DNA of 35,805 nucleotides, taken from a virus. The position numbers were made by a program, and so were the translations under genes. The notes below the pieces were generated by a model. It was given only the letters and a program-made list of their open reading frames with translations, made no database searches and was not told the DNA's origin. Numbering within the stretch: the stretch's first letter is position 1; the number at the start of each line of letters is the position of its first letter. Location: IMG/VR virus record IMGVR_UViG_3300000553_003130, positions 1-35,805 of that record; one strand, 5' to 3'. Shown piece by piece: positions 1-8,484 of this stretch.

Positions 1-1782
1 TTTGCCAAAGTAAGTCACCGCGATTTGATTGCCGATGTACTCCATTTGGACCAAGCCTGTTGTAGGGGCTGCGCCGACGGCAGCCAGTCCAAACACAGCT
101 GCTTTTGCCGCCATAACCGCGTCCCCGTTACCGCCACAACATGCTGCCATTTGTTTCTCGCCTCTCATGTATTCGCCGTAGCGAACATCAAACGTCTTGA
201 ATATCTCGTTCTTACGAACATTGCTGGCAGTACGCCGCTCGCCGGTGTGGTGCCGGTATGCAAAAGTGGGATACGGAACTCTCCTTCCGCACACCCCATT
301 TATTGCACACCGGATGAAAAAGTCCCAATCCTCAAACCCCTTAGTACTGTCATCAAACTTAAGGGTCTTTGCATGGCCTGTTGCCATGACCACCGTTATA
401 CCAGCGTAGAATCCGCGAGCATGTGTCAAGTCGTGAACATAATCGGCAGCCTCAGCCAATGACTGATCGCCATTGGCCTCAACTACGACCCAATTACCGT
501 ACACATACCCTGCTTCGCCCTTGGCGTACTCTTCCAGCATCAGCTGGAGTCCATATGGCTCTAGCCAATCATCTGCATCCAAGAAACACACCAACGGACC
601 TCGCGCGGCGTCTAGTCCCAGATTTCGAGCGGTCGCCACTCCCTGTTGATGCGAATCAATAACGCGCGCAAACGGGTAGGAAACGCTTAGGTCAAGCGGC
701 TGCCCACTATCGTTAATGACAATGGCTTCCCAGCTACGGCAAGTTTGCCCGAGTAGGGACTCCAACGCACTTGCAACTAGGGTGGTGTGCTTCGGCCCAA
801 CAGGAATAATTACACTAACAGCCGGCTTAGTGTAGTCAGGAATGCCTGGGAACCGTTCCGCGGGGGCCATGAATGGAAATCGTTCATCTCGCATCCACGG
901 CTTATAATGGTCAATGCGTGTGAACTTTCGTGACATACTCATTTGTTGGCCCGAATGTCTACGATACGTAAACAGTCTTTCAGGAGTGGCCTTTAGGGCT
1001 TCCCATCCTGTAGCCAAACCGCGCATCCAAAAGTCAACGTCTTCGCCGGCACGGTAGGTTTGTTGAAACCCTCCGCACCGTTTCCACATTGCCTTACGAA
1101 ACATTGCAGGTTTAGGTATGCATGTCACTGGTGGGTTGATTGGCTGACACATGAATTCCCAACTGAATGCCGGGAAGTCAGTTGGCTCATAAATCTGCCC
1201 ATCTTGCAATACCTTGACCCCGCTGTAGCACACCCCCAAGGCCAAGTTAGCCAACATTGCGTCGTGCAGCACTTGAATGTAAGTCGGGTCGATCATATCG
1301 TCCGCATCCAAACATACAATGTGCTCTTGAGTCGTTAGTCGGATCCCGATGTTTTGGGCTTCCGCTAGATCGACGTTATGTGGGGTCATCACTTGAATGA
1401 CCCATGCACTTAGTTCATGTGACTCAATATACTCATCGATAACGGCTTCCGAGTTATCGGTGCTAAAGTCGTTAACAATGATAATCTCTTCAGGCCGCCG
1501 AGTCTGCTTCACTACCGAATCGATAGCTTGAAGTACAAACTGGGCATAGTTGTGACATGGAATAACGACTGACACACCGCATGTTGTATCGTACTCGTAC
1601 TTTCGTAACTTAACCGCGTCTTCAAGGTCTGCGTCTTCTAAAGACATCGGGACAACACGCATATCACGCATCACAGCCTCATCAAGCCGATTAGAATCAG
1701 TAGCAATGATAAAGGCTCCGCGCAGTTTATGCGGGTCAAATGGTTGACCTGTCTTGAGTACTACAAGCCCTTCTTGTTCCAT
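1..1782 (-). CDS. Tandem two-domain GT2 glycosyltransferase, C-terminus cut by window edge
   Basis: The frame is open for 594 codons from an ATG at 1782 and leaves the window at base 1, so the C-terminus is missing. After about 55 residues a GT-A fold begins (VVIPCHNYAQF) and carries a DADD metal/nucleotide-sugar motif. A second copy begins near mid-protein (SVIIPVGPKHTT) with FLDADDWLEPYG. Each resembles family 2 glycosyltransferases, which transfer a sugar from a nucleotide-sugar donor. The last visible stretch is Ala/Gly-rich, followed by MEYIGNQIAVTYFGK, perhaps a small beta domain. GGAG lies just before the ATG, and the start overlaps the end of the preceding glycosyltransferase by 22 nt. 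Its location in the structural operon suggests virion glycosylation, which is inference; acceptor and donor are unknown. Confidence 0.8.
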   Translation of the reverse strand, partial: MEQEGLVVLKTGQPFDPHKLRGAFIIATDSNRLDEAVMRDMRVVPMSLEDADLEDAVKLRKYEYDTTCGVSVVIPCHNYAQFVLQAIDSVVKQTRRPEEIIIVNDFSTDNSEAVIDEYIESHELSAWVIQVMTPHNVDLAEAQNIGIRLTTQEHIVCLDADDMIDPTYIQVLHDAMLANLALGVCYSGVKVLQDGQIYEPTDFPAFSWEFMCQPINPPVTCIPKPAMFRKAMWKRCGGFQQTYRAGEDVDFWMRGLATGWEALKATPERLFTYRRHSGQQMSMSRKFTRIDHYKPWMRDERFPFMAPAERFPGIPDYTKPAVSVIIPVGPKHTTLVASALESLLGQTCRSWEAIVINDSGQPLDLSVSYPFARVIDSHQQGVATARNLGLDAARGPLVCFLDADDWLEPYGLQLMLEEYAKGEAGYVYGNWVVVEANGDQSLAEAADYVHDLTHARGFYAGITVVMATGHAKTLKFDDSTKGFEDWDFFIRCAINGVCGRRVPYPTFAYRHHTGERRTASNVRKNEIFKTFDVRYGEYMRGEKQMAACCGGNGDAVMAAKAAVFGLAAVGAAPTTGLVQMEYIGNQIAVTYFGK

Positions 1783-2432
1783 GAGTCTCCAACGTGTGCC
1801 CAGTAATCAAATCCATAAGCACACAACGGAACTAAGACATCTGGTAACTGTCCTGCTATCCCCATACGCTTAGCCCGCTGATTGAATTCTACTTCACAAC
1901 GGCCGGTGGGTATTCCTTCCATAAACCGCCCCACAGCCGTGTGATAACGATAGGTGCTGAGGTGCGCACGAAAGCTGCACGGCCAGTCATCGGGTCCGTC
2001 GTATGCCAAACGCCAATGCCGTTTGTCCAGTTTGGCCACGAATCGATAGCCGTCGTTGGACTCGTCCCCCACAGCATCGAGAAGAAGTTGTATCCAGCCG
2101 GCAGTGGGGTCGTCCCGTAGCTTTGCCACATGTTCGCCTAACCTTAATGGGTTCATAAGCCAATGGTCGTCGTCAAGACTAACATAGTATTCGAACCCAT
2201 TCAAATACGCCGCATCAATCAACCGATTTAGATTAGCGCCTAGCGATCCCGATGGTTGTGCCAGCACCGTTGTACCTTGCAGTACAGCCGGTGTGTTGTC
2301 TATACCATCACATCCGACATAGAAGAACAAGTTCCCCTCATACCTAAGGTTTTGCCTCAGGAGGTCAATCGTGCGCTTGACAATCTGCGCACGATTATAT
2401 GTCGGAATAAGGACCGCTACGTTAGGCCACAT
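1761..2432 (-). CDS. GT2-like glycosyltransferase
   Basis: This 223-residue protein opens with a GT-A Rossmann-like strand (VAVLIPTYNRAQIVKRTIDL) and has YVSLDDDHWL near residue 85, matching the DxD region of family 2 glycosyltransferases. It is short for the family, so it is probably a single catalytic domain without a membrane anchor. No transmembrane segment is visible. It lies 5 nt downstream of the capsid gene stop and overlaps the next, tandem glycosyltransferase, so the two are likely translated together. A role in decorating capsid or tail protein with sugar is inferred from position only. A function on host surface glycans is the alternative. Confidence 0.75.
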   Translation of the reverse strand: MWPNVAVLIPTYNRAQIVKRTIDLLRQNLRYEGNLFFYVGCDGIDNTPAVLQGTTVLAQPSGSLGANLNRLIDAAYLNGFEYYVSLDDDHWLMNPLRLGEHVAKLRDDPTAGWIQLLLDAVGDESNDGYRFVAKLDKRHWRLAYDGPDDWPCSFRAHLSTYRYHTAVGRFMEGIPTGRCEVEFNQRAKRMGIAGQLPDVLVPLCAYGFDYWAHVGDSWNKKGL

Positions 2433-2437
2433 AATGG

Positions 2438-3892
2438 TTACGCGCTATACACATTCGGCGGATAGAGGCTGGGCGCGCTCACAGTTGAGGTCTTGCCGCC
2501 GTTATAGAACGTGGCATCACCTGGGAACCCTGAGCGGGTCGGCAAACCGGCGGTGTAGCGGACACTGGTAAGACGAGCCGCCAAGAACGGCGTGTCCATG
2601 CGAATGCGGGTCATTTCAACCCCCAGGAAGCTGACGCAGAAATTGTCATTCTGGCGCACAAAGGCGTACCGGCCCGCGTCGGTAGTAAAGTACTTGCCAG
2701 TGATGCCAAACACCTGTGAGGCCTGCTGAAGCGCCCCGTCGCCATCGAAGTTGAAGTACTCCGTATAGGTTGCGGGGGTGTTGCCCAAGACGGTCACGGG
2801 GATAAAATAGATCGTCGATTCGAACACATTGCCGCCAATGGCAGTCTGGGCAATGGCGTCATCAAGAACCACCGGCACCTGAATGCCGTTGATCATGAGG
2901 AATCGACCTGTGCGCAACGAATCGCGCATTTGAGCGGCATCCATAGAGTTGACCTGCAGCTGAGTGTTGGTCTGTGCGCCAGCGATCACGGTTGTTGCCG
3001 TGGTAGCGTACGCAATTGGCCACACCTTGGTCAGCTCATAGAACATGTCACGGGCCATCGCAATCTTGAACGACACGGGCGAGAGGCCTGTGCGATCCGC
3101 GATCGATACCAACGCGCGATGCATGTCCTGGATCAGCCCCACCAGGTTCGTTGCTGCCGTGCCAGACGTGCTAAAGTTCTGAGAACTAAAGCTCTGCAGC
3201 AGGGAATTGGCCGCGGGGCACCACACACCGGTTTCAGCGTCCTGATACCCTGTGTTGATCAGCAGGTCCAGCCCGTTGAATTCCTTGTAGCCATCGCCCA
3301 AGTTGTTGACGGGATTACCGGCGTAAATCAACTTCGCAAACTCGCGGGCCCAACCAATGCGGAACTGCATCATTTGCTTCTGCACTTCACTGGTGATGGC
3401 CTGTGAAATGCCCCCGTTTGGCAATGTGGGGGTCGCCCCGTTGGTGATCGTGGAGTTCATCGGATCGCCAATCAAGCGGAAGTCCGAGAAGTAGCCACGA
3501 TTGGTAAACTGGCCAACACGGGTCAAGTCAATCGTTGGTGTCTTGAGAGACATACGACCGAACTTGGTTGTGATGTTGCACAGTTTTGCCAAACCAACCT
3601 GCTTGGTGTCGCCGCATGGCGCGGCGCTAAACGAACCTGTGCTAGCGGTCACACCTGTGAACAACGGGGTCAACGGCTGCATCTGATTGGTGAAGGTCAC
3701 CGGCAATGCTGCCTGCAAGCCCAGTTCGGGCAGGATCATCGCATTGATAATCCCAGGATTCAAACCGGGGGTATTGAACAAGCCACCATTGCCGAACGCG
3801 TAAGTAGCGTTTGGGTTTTGGGTGCCAGTATCCTTATACCCTTCGGCGACTGGCACAAACTGGCCAGACTCAGTACGTACGAAAAAGTCCAT
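2438..3892 (-). CDS. Probable major capsid protein
   Basis: This 484-residue soluble protein has no recognisable catalytic motif. It sits directly after the protease/scaffold gene, the usual place for an HK97-fold major capsid protein. The composition, rich in Asn, Thr, Gly and beta-prone stretches with a long helix near residues 180-200 (EVQKQMMQFRIGWAREF), fits a capsid subunit. I chose the ATG at 3892 because GGAGGT lies 7 nt upstream; the longer frame would need a TTG at 3907. Residues about 28-47 contain NATYAFGNGGLFNTPGLNPG, and a close copy occurs at the N-terminus of the metallopeptidase gene at 5418-6287. The assignment rests on context and general appearance, so an encapsulating-shell homolog of another type cannot be excluded. 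Confidence 0.7.
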   Translation of the reverse strand: MDFFVRTESGQFVPVAEGYKDTGTQNPNATYAFGNGGLFNTPGLNPGIINAMILPELGLQAALPVTFTNQMQPLTPLFTGVTASTGSFSAAPCGDTKQVGLAKLCNITTKFGRMSLKTPTIDLTRVGQFTNRGYFSDFRLIGDPMNSTITNGATPTLPNGGISQAITSEVQKQMMQFRIGWAREFAKLIYAGNPVNNLGDGYKEFNGLDLLINTGYQDAETGVWCPAANSLLQSFSSQNFSTSGTAATNLVGLIQDMHRALVSIADRTGLSPVSFKIAMARDMFYELTKVWPIAYATTATTVIAGAQTNTQLQVNSMDAAQMRDSLRTGRFLMINGIQVPVVLDDAIAQTAIGGNVFESTIYFIPVTVLGNTPATYTEYFNFDGDGALQQASQVFGITGKYFTTDAGRYAFVRQNDNFCVSFLGVEMTRIRMDTPFLAARLTSVRYTAGLPTRSGFPGDATFYNGGKTSTVSAPSLYPPNVYSA

Positions 3893-3918
3893 GTCTACTA
3901 CCTCCAAAACAACGGGGT

Positions 3919-5421
3919 CTAACGCCCCAACAAGCCCGGCAGGCCTTCAAGGGCGTGTGCTACCAGCGGGTCCATGTACTGAACGGGTTGCTGAAGTTCC
4001 TTGCGAGCGACGGTTTCAGGAGCTGCCGATGCACGGAAACCTGGGCGCTGCGGGGCATCGCCTTCGAGTTCCTTAAGCCGGTCGTTCAAATCCAAGAGTC
4101 GCTGGTCAGCGAGTTCCTTGGTTTTCACACCTGCCTGCTCCATGGCGGCGATCCGGTTACTGAGTTCCTTCGTTCCTGAGAGGATCAGTTGTGCCAACAT
4201 GGTTGCCAGGGCTTCCTGCAATTCGCCGATCGTCATGTCGGCAATGCTAGGCCCGCTCGCGCCGGTTTCATCACCTTCGGCCGTTGCCTCATCAGGTGAT
4301 TCGCCGGCCTCTTCTTCGGTCGAGCCTTCAGGCCACAGACCCTCTGCAGGCGCGGGAGCCTTGGGCTCAGCAGCTGCAGTAGCAGCAGGCGGACCTCCAA
4401 ACGGCGAACCGGGCTTCTTGGCAGCAACGCCATCGGCCACCGCCTTATAACGGACACCGTCTTTAACGATCTCCTGTTCCTTCTGGGCAAGACCAGTCAC
4501 ATACTCTTTGGCCTTCCCTTCGTCCCCGATAAGGGCGACGAACTCCTTCCACTTCTCGTCTAAAGTCGCCATACTGTTCTCCTTATGCACTGTTATAGCA
4601 GTGTATGGATTCGCTGCCCTTTCATTTCGCAGCACCGAACGTTCGAATTTCCTTACGTGATGATAAACACCATCACTATCAGGCTCAGTAATTGGATACA
4701 GGAAGCCCAGCGATGCCGCGTAGTCGTCCTGATGTTCCTTAATCTTTTGGCCGATGAAGTCGTCCTTAAACGTCCCCGATTCGACCAACGTATGACCAGA
4801 CATTGCATTGAAGTCGCATGTTCCAATGTCTACGCCACTGCCCGGGACTCCCATGTGCCAAAACCGTAACGGTCCGTAGTCCCCAGTGCGATCACAGCGG
4901 TCGCAATCTTCCGCTAATGACTTGTAGGACAGGATCTCCCCTTCACGATCTTCGAAAGCATTGCTGGAAGTGATAATCCACCGCAACTTACCGTCGTTTT
5001 GCTTGAAGATTGCTAGATTGCCGACTTCTTTGCCGACAAACTGCTCAAAGCTTTGCTGCAGGGCCTCCAACGGGTTGACTTCAGCTTCGCGTCCACCAGC
5101 GGCCTTCTTGAAGGCATCCATAAGCCCCTTATGAACTGGTTTCTCACGTACAGAGGTGCGCTTGCCTGCAGGAGCTTTACCTTTACTGTGCGCCCCCGAT
5201 TCAGATTTGCCTCCACTTCCGCCCCCAGCCGCTCCGGGGTCATAGGTGCCGCGGTCGTGCATGTTAGCCATAGCGGCATTCTGCTGTTCCTGCGAGCTAA
5301 ATTCCTTCGTTTCAATAACGTCCCCAGGTATTTCATTGTTACTAACAGCCCATACGAACAATGCAAAGGCTTCAGTAGCTCCTTTTTCGATCATGTCGGA
5401 TACAAACGCTTCTTTGTTCAC
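3919..5421 (-). CDS. Prohead protease fused to scaffold-like C-terminus
   Basis: The protein has 500 residues. Residues about 135-290 resemble phage prohead proteases of the XkdF/S78 type: TSSNAFEDREGEILSYKS, then FWHMG with a candidate catalytic His189, then VESGTF with candidate Ser215. After residue 340 the chain becomes Ala/Pro/Glu-rich and then predicted helical (TIGELQEALATMLAQLIL and a Leu-rich heptad region), as expected for an internal scaffold released by proteolysis. The N-terminal 100 residues contain a Gly/Ser-rich stretch near 62-80. The gene lies just upstream of the capsid gene in transcription order, the standard protease-scaffold-capsid arrangement. Its start overlaps the stop of the metallopeptidase gene by 4 nt. 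Catalytic residues are assigned by motif only. Confidence 0.75.
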   Translation of the reverse strand: MNKEAFVSDMIEKGATEAFALFVWAVSNNEIPGDVIETKEFSSQEQQNAAMANMHDRGTYDPGAAGGGSGGKSESGAHSKGKAPAGKRTSVREKPVHKGLMDAFKKAAGGREAEVNPLEALQQSFEQFVGKEVGNLAIFKQNDGKLRWIITSSNAFEDREGEILSYKSLAEDCDRCDRTGDYGPLRFWHMGVPGSGVDIGTCDFNAMSGHTLVESGTFKDDFIGQKIKEHQDDYAASLGFLYPITEPDSDGVYHHVRKFERSVLRNERAANPYTAITVHKENSMATLDEKWKEFVALIGDEGKAKEYVTGLAQKEQEIVKDGVRYKAVADGVAAKKPGSPFGGPPAATAAAEPKAPAPAEGLWPEGSTEEEAGESPDEATAEGDETGASGPSIADMTIGELQEALATMLAQLILSGTKELSNRIAAMEQAGVKTKELADQRLLDLNDRLKELEGDAPQRPGFRASAAPETVARKELQQPVQYMDPLVAHALEGLPGLLGR

Positions 5422-6287
5422 TTAATCCATCCCCGTTTGGCAAACATGTCGTCAATGGCCTTTCCAATTGGCTTGAACGATTTGTGGGACCACATACCAC
5501 TCACGCTGCCTATCTTGTTTAGTCGATCGACTGCCCCTTTCATGGCAATATCCCCACTACGCGTAGCTATATATTGCGAATACGCTCGTGCCCATATCTC
5601 GTGGGGTTGAGTCAGATATTCGGCGTACTTGGCTACGCTGGCTCCAGCTGGAGCGCCACTTAGTTTGCCCGATTTCCATTCAGCATGTTCAGGCGACGCT
5701 TGAACCGCCTTCATAAACGGCGCGAATTCTTTTGCACCATTGCGAGCTCCCCCCTCCATCCCGGCCCCTTCAATATAATGCCCCATCTCATGCACAGCGA
5801 ATAATTTCTGATCGTCTTCACTACTGGCCTTGCTTAGTCCAATCTCAACCGGCCGACCATCTACAGTTTGCTTATAATACCCAAGCGTCTGTTTGCCCCC
5901 AGTCGCAACTACGGGCACTTTTGGCATGTCGTCTAATGAATGAACGGAGTTGATTACCTTCGCCGCATCCCTTGCAATGCCTGGGGTCTTAGATGTCGCT
6001 TGCAGGAAACTAGTAATCTTTGGGCCATCCCCGGGAGAATGGCTTTCGCCGTCGTCGCCTCCGCCCCCGTCCCCGCTCTCACTGCCACCGATCTCCCCGG
6101 GACGCCCTCCATGATCAAAGTCTCCAGAACTGGCGCTGCCCTTAACACCTACCTTAATGCCCGTTTTCTTCTTGGACTTGCCAACCTTACGATTGAGTCC
6201 CAAGCCCGGCGTGTTGAAGAGTCCGCCGGGCCCGTAAGCCATTACGGCATTCGGGGATTGATCGCCGACATCTTTGGTCTTAAACAT
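5418..6287 (-). CDS. Zinc metallopeptidase-like protein with Gly-rich tag
   Basis: The protein has 289 residues in three parts. Residues 1-35 contain NAVMAYGPGGLFNTPGL, nearly the same as a stretch in the capsid protein. Residues about 46-75 carry a glycine-rich tag (GSASSGDFDHGGRPGEIGG) like those in the portal fusion. The rest holds a zinc-binding HExxH (H166-E-M-G-H170), followed about 70 residues later by HEIWARAY, a downstream Glu-x-x-Ala-Arg-Ala pattern seen in gluzincin-like domains of phage and polyvalent proteins. It is therefore probably an active zincin. No signal peptide or membrane segment is visible. It sits between a methyltransferase and the protease/scaffold in the head operon, suggesting either an assembly role or a packaged effector. 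The substrate is unknown. Confidence 0.75.
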   Translation of the reverse strand: MFKTKDVGDQSPNAVMAYGPGGLFNTPGLGLNRKVGKSKKKTGIKVGVKGSASSGDFDHGGRPGEIGGSESGDGGGGDDGESHSPGDGPKITSFLQATSKTPGIARDAAKVINSVHSLDDMPKVPVVATGGKQTLGYYKQTVDGRPVEIGLSKASSEDDQKLFAVHEMGHYIEGAGMEGGARNGAKEFAPFMKAVQASPEHAEWKSGKLSGAPAGASVAKYAEYLTQPHEIWARAYSQYIATRSGDIAMKGAVDRLNKIGSVSGMWSHKSFKPIGKAIDDMFAKRGWIK

Positions 6288-6912
6288 GGTGTATTACCGC
6301 CATATACCGATAAATGTGGATCTCGTCGATCTCAAGCTCACGACCTGTCAATAGCTTCTTTTCAATTGGGGCGACATTGTCAAGACGCGCTGCCGCTGTC
6401 TTGCCGCGGCCATGAAGATCGTCCTGAAGCACACCCCCTATGAAAGCTACGGCTCTTCGCGGCGAATCCTTATAGCTAGTATAGTTCGGATGAAGGTCTT
6501 CGATGGCATAGATCCCGCCGACTCGCACATACGGCCACAGGGCCTCAAACGAAAGGATCTGGTGTTCAGGGTTGTGGGATCCGTCATCGATGATAATGTC
6601 CCATGGACCAAGATGTTCGGCCATGTTAACTAGCGACGGTGTGGATGACTGGTCCGCTTGCCATAAACGACAGTGCTCGGGTGTACGCTTACATCGTTCG
6701 ATATTGATGTCGGCGCCTACAATGGTCGCTTTCGGGAAGTACTTCGCCCACATCTGTAGCGATGCCCCTTCCCACACGCCGATCTCTAAAACCTTAAGCG
6801 GCTGATCCCGCAAAGCATCGAAATGCCGAGCATAGTACTTAGTGTATCCATGCCCATTGGATGCCTTATCAGGAATCGGGTCGCAACTTAGGGCGATTTC
6901 GTCTAATGTCAT
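6280..6912 (-). CDS. Class I SAM-dependent methyltransferase, macrocin O-methyltransferase-like
   Basis: This 210-residue protein has a clear Rossmann methyltransferase fold. Motif I is VLEIGVWEGA at residues 41-50, an acidic residue ends the second strand (IVGADI, D68), and the motif IIIDDGSHNPEHQ at 107-119 is typical of the CmcI/TylF-like group that methylates sugar or other hydroxyls, often with a metal ion. There is no DNA methyltransferase DPPY-type motif, so DNA is an unlikely substrate. The gene lies among glycosyltransferases and structural genes, which fits methylation of a virion glycan; this is inference. It overlaps the genes on both sides by 4-8 nt. The 13-base motif GGGGGTGTGCTTC occurs inside it on the coding strand (6426-6438). 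Confidence 0.8.
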   Translation of the reverse strand: MTLDEIALSCDPIPDKASNGHGYTKYYARHFDALRDQPLKVLEIGVWEGASLQMWAKYFPKATIVGADINIERCKRTPEHCRLWQADQSSTPSLVNMAEHLGPWDIIIDDGSHNPEHQILSFEALWPYVRVGGIYAIEDLHPNYTSYKDSPRRAVAFIGGVLQDDLHGRGKTAAARLDNVAPIEKKLLTGRELEIDEIHIYRYMAVIHHV

Positions 6913-7247
6913 TGGGACAATAATTCCTTGATCCCTGTAACCATGTCGCCGTACTGAGTCTCTTCTTTGAGCCCCGCAAACGGCCCTGCGTTTCTGGCCA
7001 TGCGCCCCTGCATCCCAACCGCGTGCCCCTGCGCGCGAAGCCGCGCCCTTCCATTGGCACGGGCTTGCTGTTGCTGCCGATCGTATCCAGGAGCTCCGGG
7101 GTTAAGCCGTTTACCGAGAGGCTTTTCAGTGTTGCGGCCGCCTCCAGGATGAGGTCCACTTCCTGGCCCGCCCTTATAACGAACGGCAACTTCTTTGAAC
7201 ATTGCCGCCAACTTGTATGCAACATCGTCAATTACTTCTTGGTCCAT
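6909..7247 (-). CDS. Small basic protein with Gly-rich tag
   Basis: I do not recognise this 112-residue protein. After a short helical N-terminus (MDQEVIDDVAYKLAAMFKEV) it carries YKGGPGSGPHPGGGRN at residues about 24-39, a shorter version of the tag in the portal fusion and metallopeptidase. The middle is Arg/Gln/Ala-rich and probably disordered (RQQQQARANGRARLRAQG). The C-terminus (about 85-112) may be helical. It overlaps the glycosyltransferase upstream and the methyltransferase downstream, so it is part of the head operon. It may be a small virion protein or an adaptor that uses the same tag. Confidence 0.6.
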   Translation of the reverse strand: MDQEVIDDVAYKLAAMFKEVAVRYKGGPGSGPHPGGGRNTEKPLGKRLNPGAPGYDRQQQQARANGRARLRAQGHAVGMQGRMARNAGPFAGLKEETQYGDMVTGIKELLSQ

Positions 7248-7867
7248 GTTATTGGAAATCCTTGAGCTTCCCGCTCACGATAGACACGTCCATCTTCAAG
7301 GTGATATTGTTCACCCAAACGATACGTTTCGTCATGCTGGGCTAAACCCAGCGTATAATGGTTATGCTTGATGACTATTTGCTGGGTCTTGGTGTACCGG
7401 CCGGCTTTGCGGGCATGCCAACATACTTCCCAATCAGCCCACCAAGACTTATACACTGGCGGCAGAAGCACACCCCCAAGAACCTCTTTGCAAAACGCCT
7501 TGGTCATTAACCATTGGCCCGTGATCACCGCGCTGTATGCGTCGCCTTCATTAAGTCCAATAAAGCCCTGGTTCGGGGTGTTCATGCATTCGTCAAACCA
7601 TCCCGGGAGTGCGACATCATCGTCCATAAACGTCATTATCCATTCATGTTTTGCGTGTTGTGCCCCATAGTTAAACTTGGCTATGGCATCCGAATCAAGC
7701 ATCAACAGTGTGTCAACCCCCGCTTTAGTAGCCATCCGATAAGTCTCATGGTCGCCCGCAATCACTACGATGTCCGGGGCGCCCACAGGCGCGCCATCAC
7801 GTAAGCTCTTGATGGCGTTCCATAATAGTTCAGGCCTGCCGCGGGATGGAATGATACTACTTACCAT
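7232..7867 (-). CDS. GT-A family glycosyltransferase
   Basis: This 211-residue protein begins with a short strand and loop typical of GT2-like enzymes (SSIIPSRGRPELLWNAIKSL) and carries WIMTFMDDDVALPGWFD near residue 80, with the expected DxD. Residues about 125-150 (SWWADWEVCWHARKAG) resemble the acceptor-side region containing a conserved acidic residue and Trp. No membrane segment is visible. It is the third glycosyltransferase of this array and lies between a gp10-like protein and the small tagged protein, with overlaps at both ends. Residues near 130 read LGGVLLPP, encoded by the repeated motif GGGGGTGTGCTTC (7465-7477). Sugar donor and acceptor are unknown. Confidence 0.75.
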   Translation of the reverse strand: MVSSIIPSRGRPELLWNAIKSLRDGAPVGAPDIVVIAGDHETYRMATKAGVDTLLMLDSDAIAKFNYGAQHAKHEWIMTFMDDDVALPGWFDECMNTPNQGFIGLNEGDAYSAVITGQWLMTKAFCKEVLGGVLLPPVYKSWWADWEVCWHARKAGRYTKTQQIVIKHNHYTLGLAQHDETYRLGEQYHLEDGRVYREREAQGFPITWTKK

Positions 7868-8339
7868 GGAACACCAGTTTCAAGGCGTCGCGGAAATATA
7901 GGTGCTGTCGTTCGCGGGCTCGCACAGTTAGGATTTTAGTAAACCCACGAGCCTTAGTACCAGGATGATGAACTAAATACGCAGCCCTGGGCTGATCACC
8001 GGGCTTACCATTGTAGCTACTGACGATCTGCGGTTTGGTCTTCGGCGACCCGCCGGTTGCAAAACGTAACGGATAGCCTGGACCTTTGGGCTTGATAATG
8101 TGGGGGCGTGTGCCCCCATCTACGAACTTGTAGATCTTGTCACGCGTGCCTATGCTACGCCCATACTTAGTTTTGGTGATTGTAAACACCGGTTTGTCGT
8201 TCCAGGTTGCCACAGTTTTCTCGTACTCTGCTTGAGTCGCCCTTGCGTTGGCGTCTAACGACTTCTCGATAGCCGCTTCGACCTCATCAGGAGATCCGAC
8301 CGTCTTGCGGCCCACGTGGGGTGTGATCTTGACTCTCAT
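7857..8339 (-). CDS. HK97 gp10-like head-tail connector/minor tail protein
   Basis: The protein has 160 residues. The C-terminal half has the look of the HK97 gp10-like family: a loop YKFVDGGTRPHIIKPKGPG, then beta strands, then HHPGTKARGF and a terminal helix (RQHLYFRDALKLVF). Such proteins sit at the neck and help complete the tail or join it to the head. The N-terminal 50 residues are helical. It follows the portal fusion and a 62-residue protein in the operon, where connector genes are expected. A related region seems to be embedded in the portal fusion (residues about 770-930), so the phage may encode two connector-like modules. The assignment is from motif shape and context. Confidence 0.65.
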   Translation of the reverse strand: MRVKITPHVGRKTVGSPDEVEAAIEKSLDANARATQAEYEKTVATWNDKPVFTITKTKYGRSIGTRDKIYKFVDGGTRPHIIKPKGPGYPLRFATGGSPKTKPQIVSSYNGKPGDQPRAAYLVHHPGTKARGFTKILTVRARERQHLYFRDALKLVFHGK

Positions 8340-8475
8340 TGTGTTGCATCTGTGCCATCAGTTCGGCGTCAGTTGGTTGCCCCGTCTGAGCCGCATGCAT
8401 CTTCTCGACGACCTTGATCCAATTGTCATCTTCGTCGTTCGCCGTGTATACATAAACCGGTCTCTTGTCTGCCAT
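8287..8475 (-). CDS. Small acidic protein of the head operon
   Basis: This 62-residue protein is unrecognised. It is supported by a good ribosome binding site (AGAGGAA 6 nt before the ATG at 8475) and by filling the gap between the portal fusion stop (8485) and the gp10-like gene. It overlaps the gp10-like gene start by about 50 nt. The sequence is polar and helical (DDNWIKVVEKMHAAQ and DAELMAQMQHNE), with no membrane segment or Cys pairs. It could be a small connector or assembly factor, but nothing in the sequence fixes a role. Confidence 0.55.
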   Translation of the reverse strand: MADKRPVYVYTANDEDDNWIKVVEKMHAAQTGQPTDAELMAQMQHNESQDHTPRGPQDGRIS

Positions 8476-8484
8476 ATCATTCCT

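Noticed and set aside
7353-7363. GCGTATAAT followed by ATG on the plus strand inside the leftward glycosyltransferase
   Set aside because: It is 4 rather than 6 nt from the ATG, has no good -35, and the antisense frame is short and lies inside a convincing gene.
8101-8118. Hairpin TGGGGGC-GTGT-GCCCCCA within the gp10-like gene
   Set aside because: No T-run on either strand and it lies in mid-gene, so it is probably coding coincidence.
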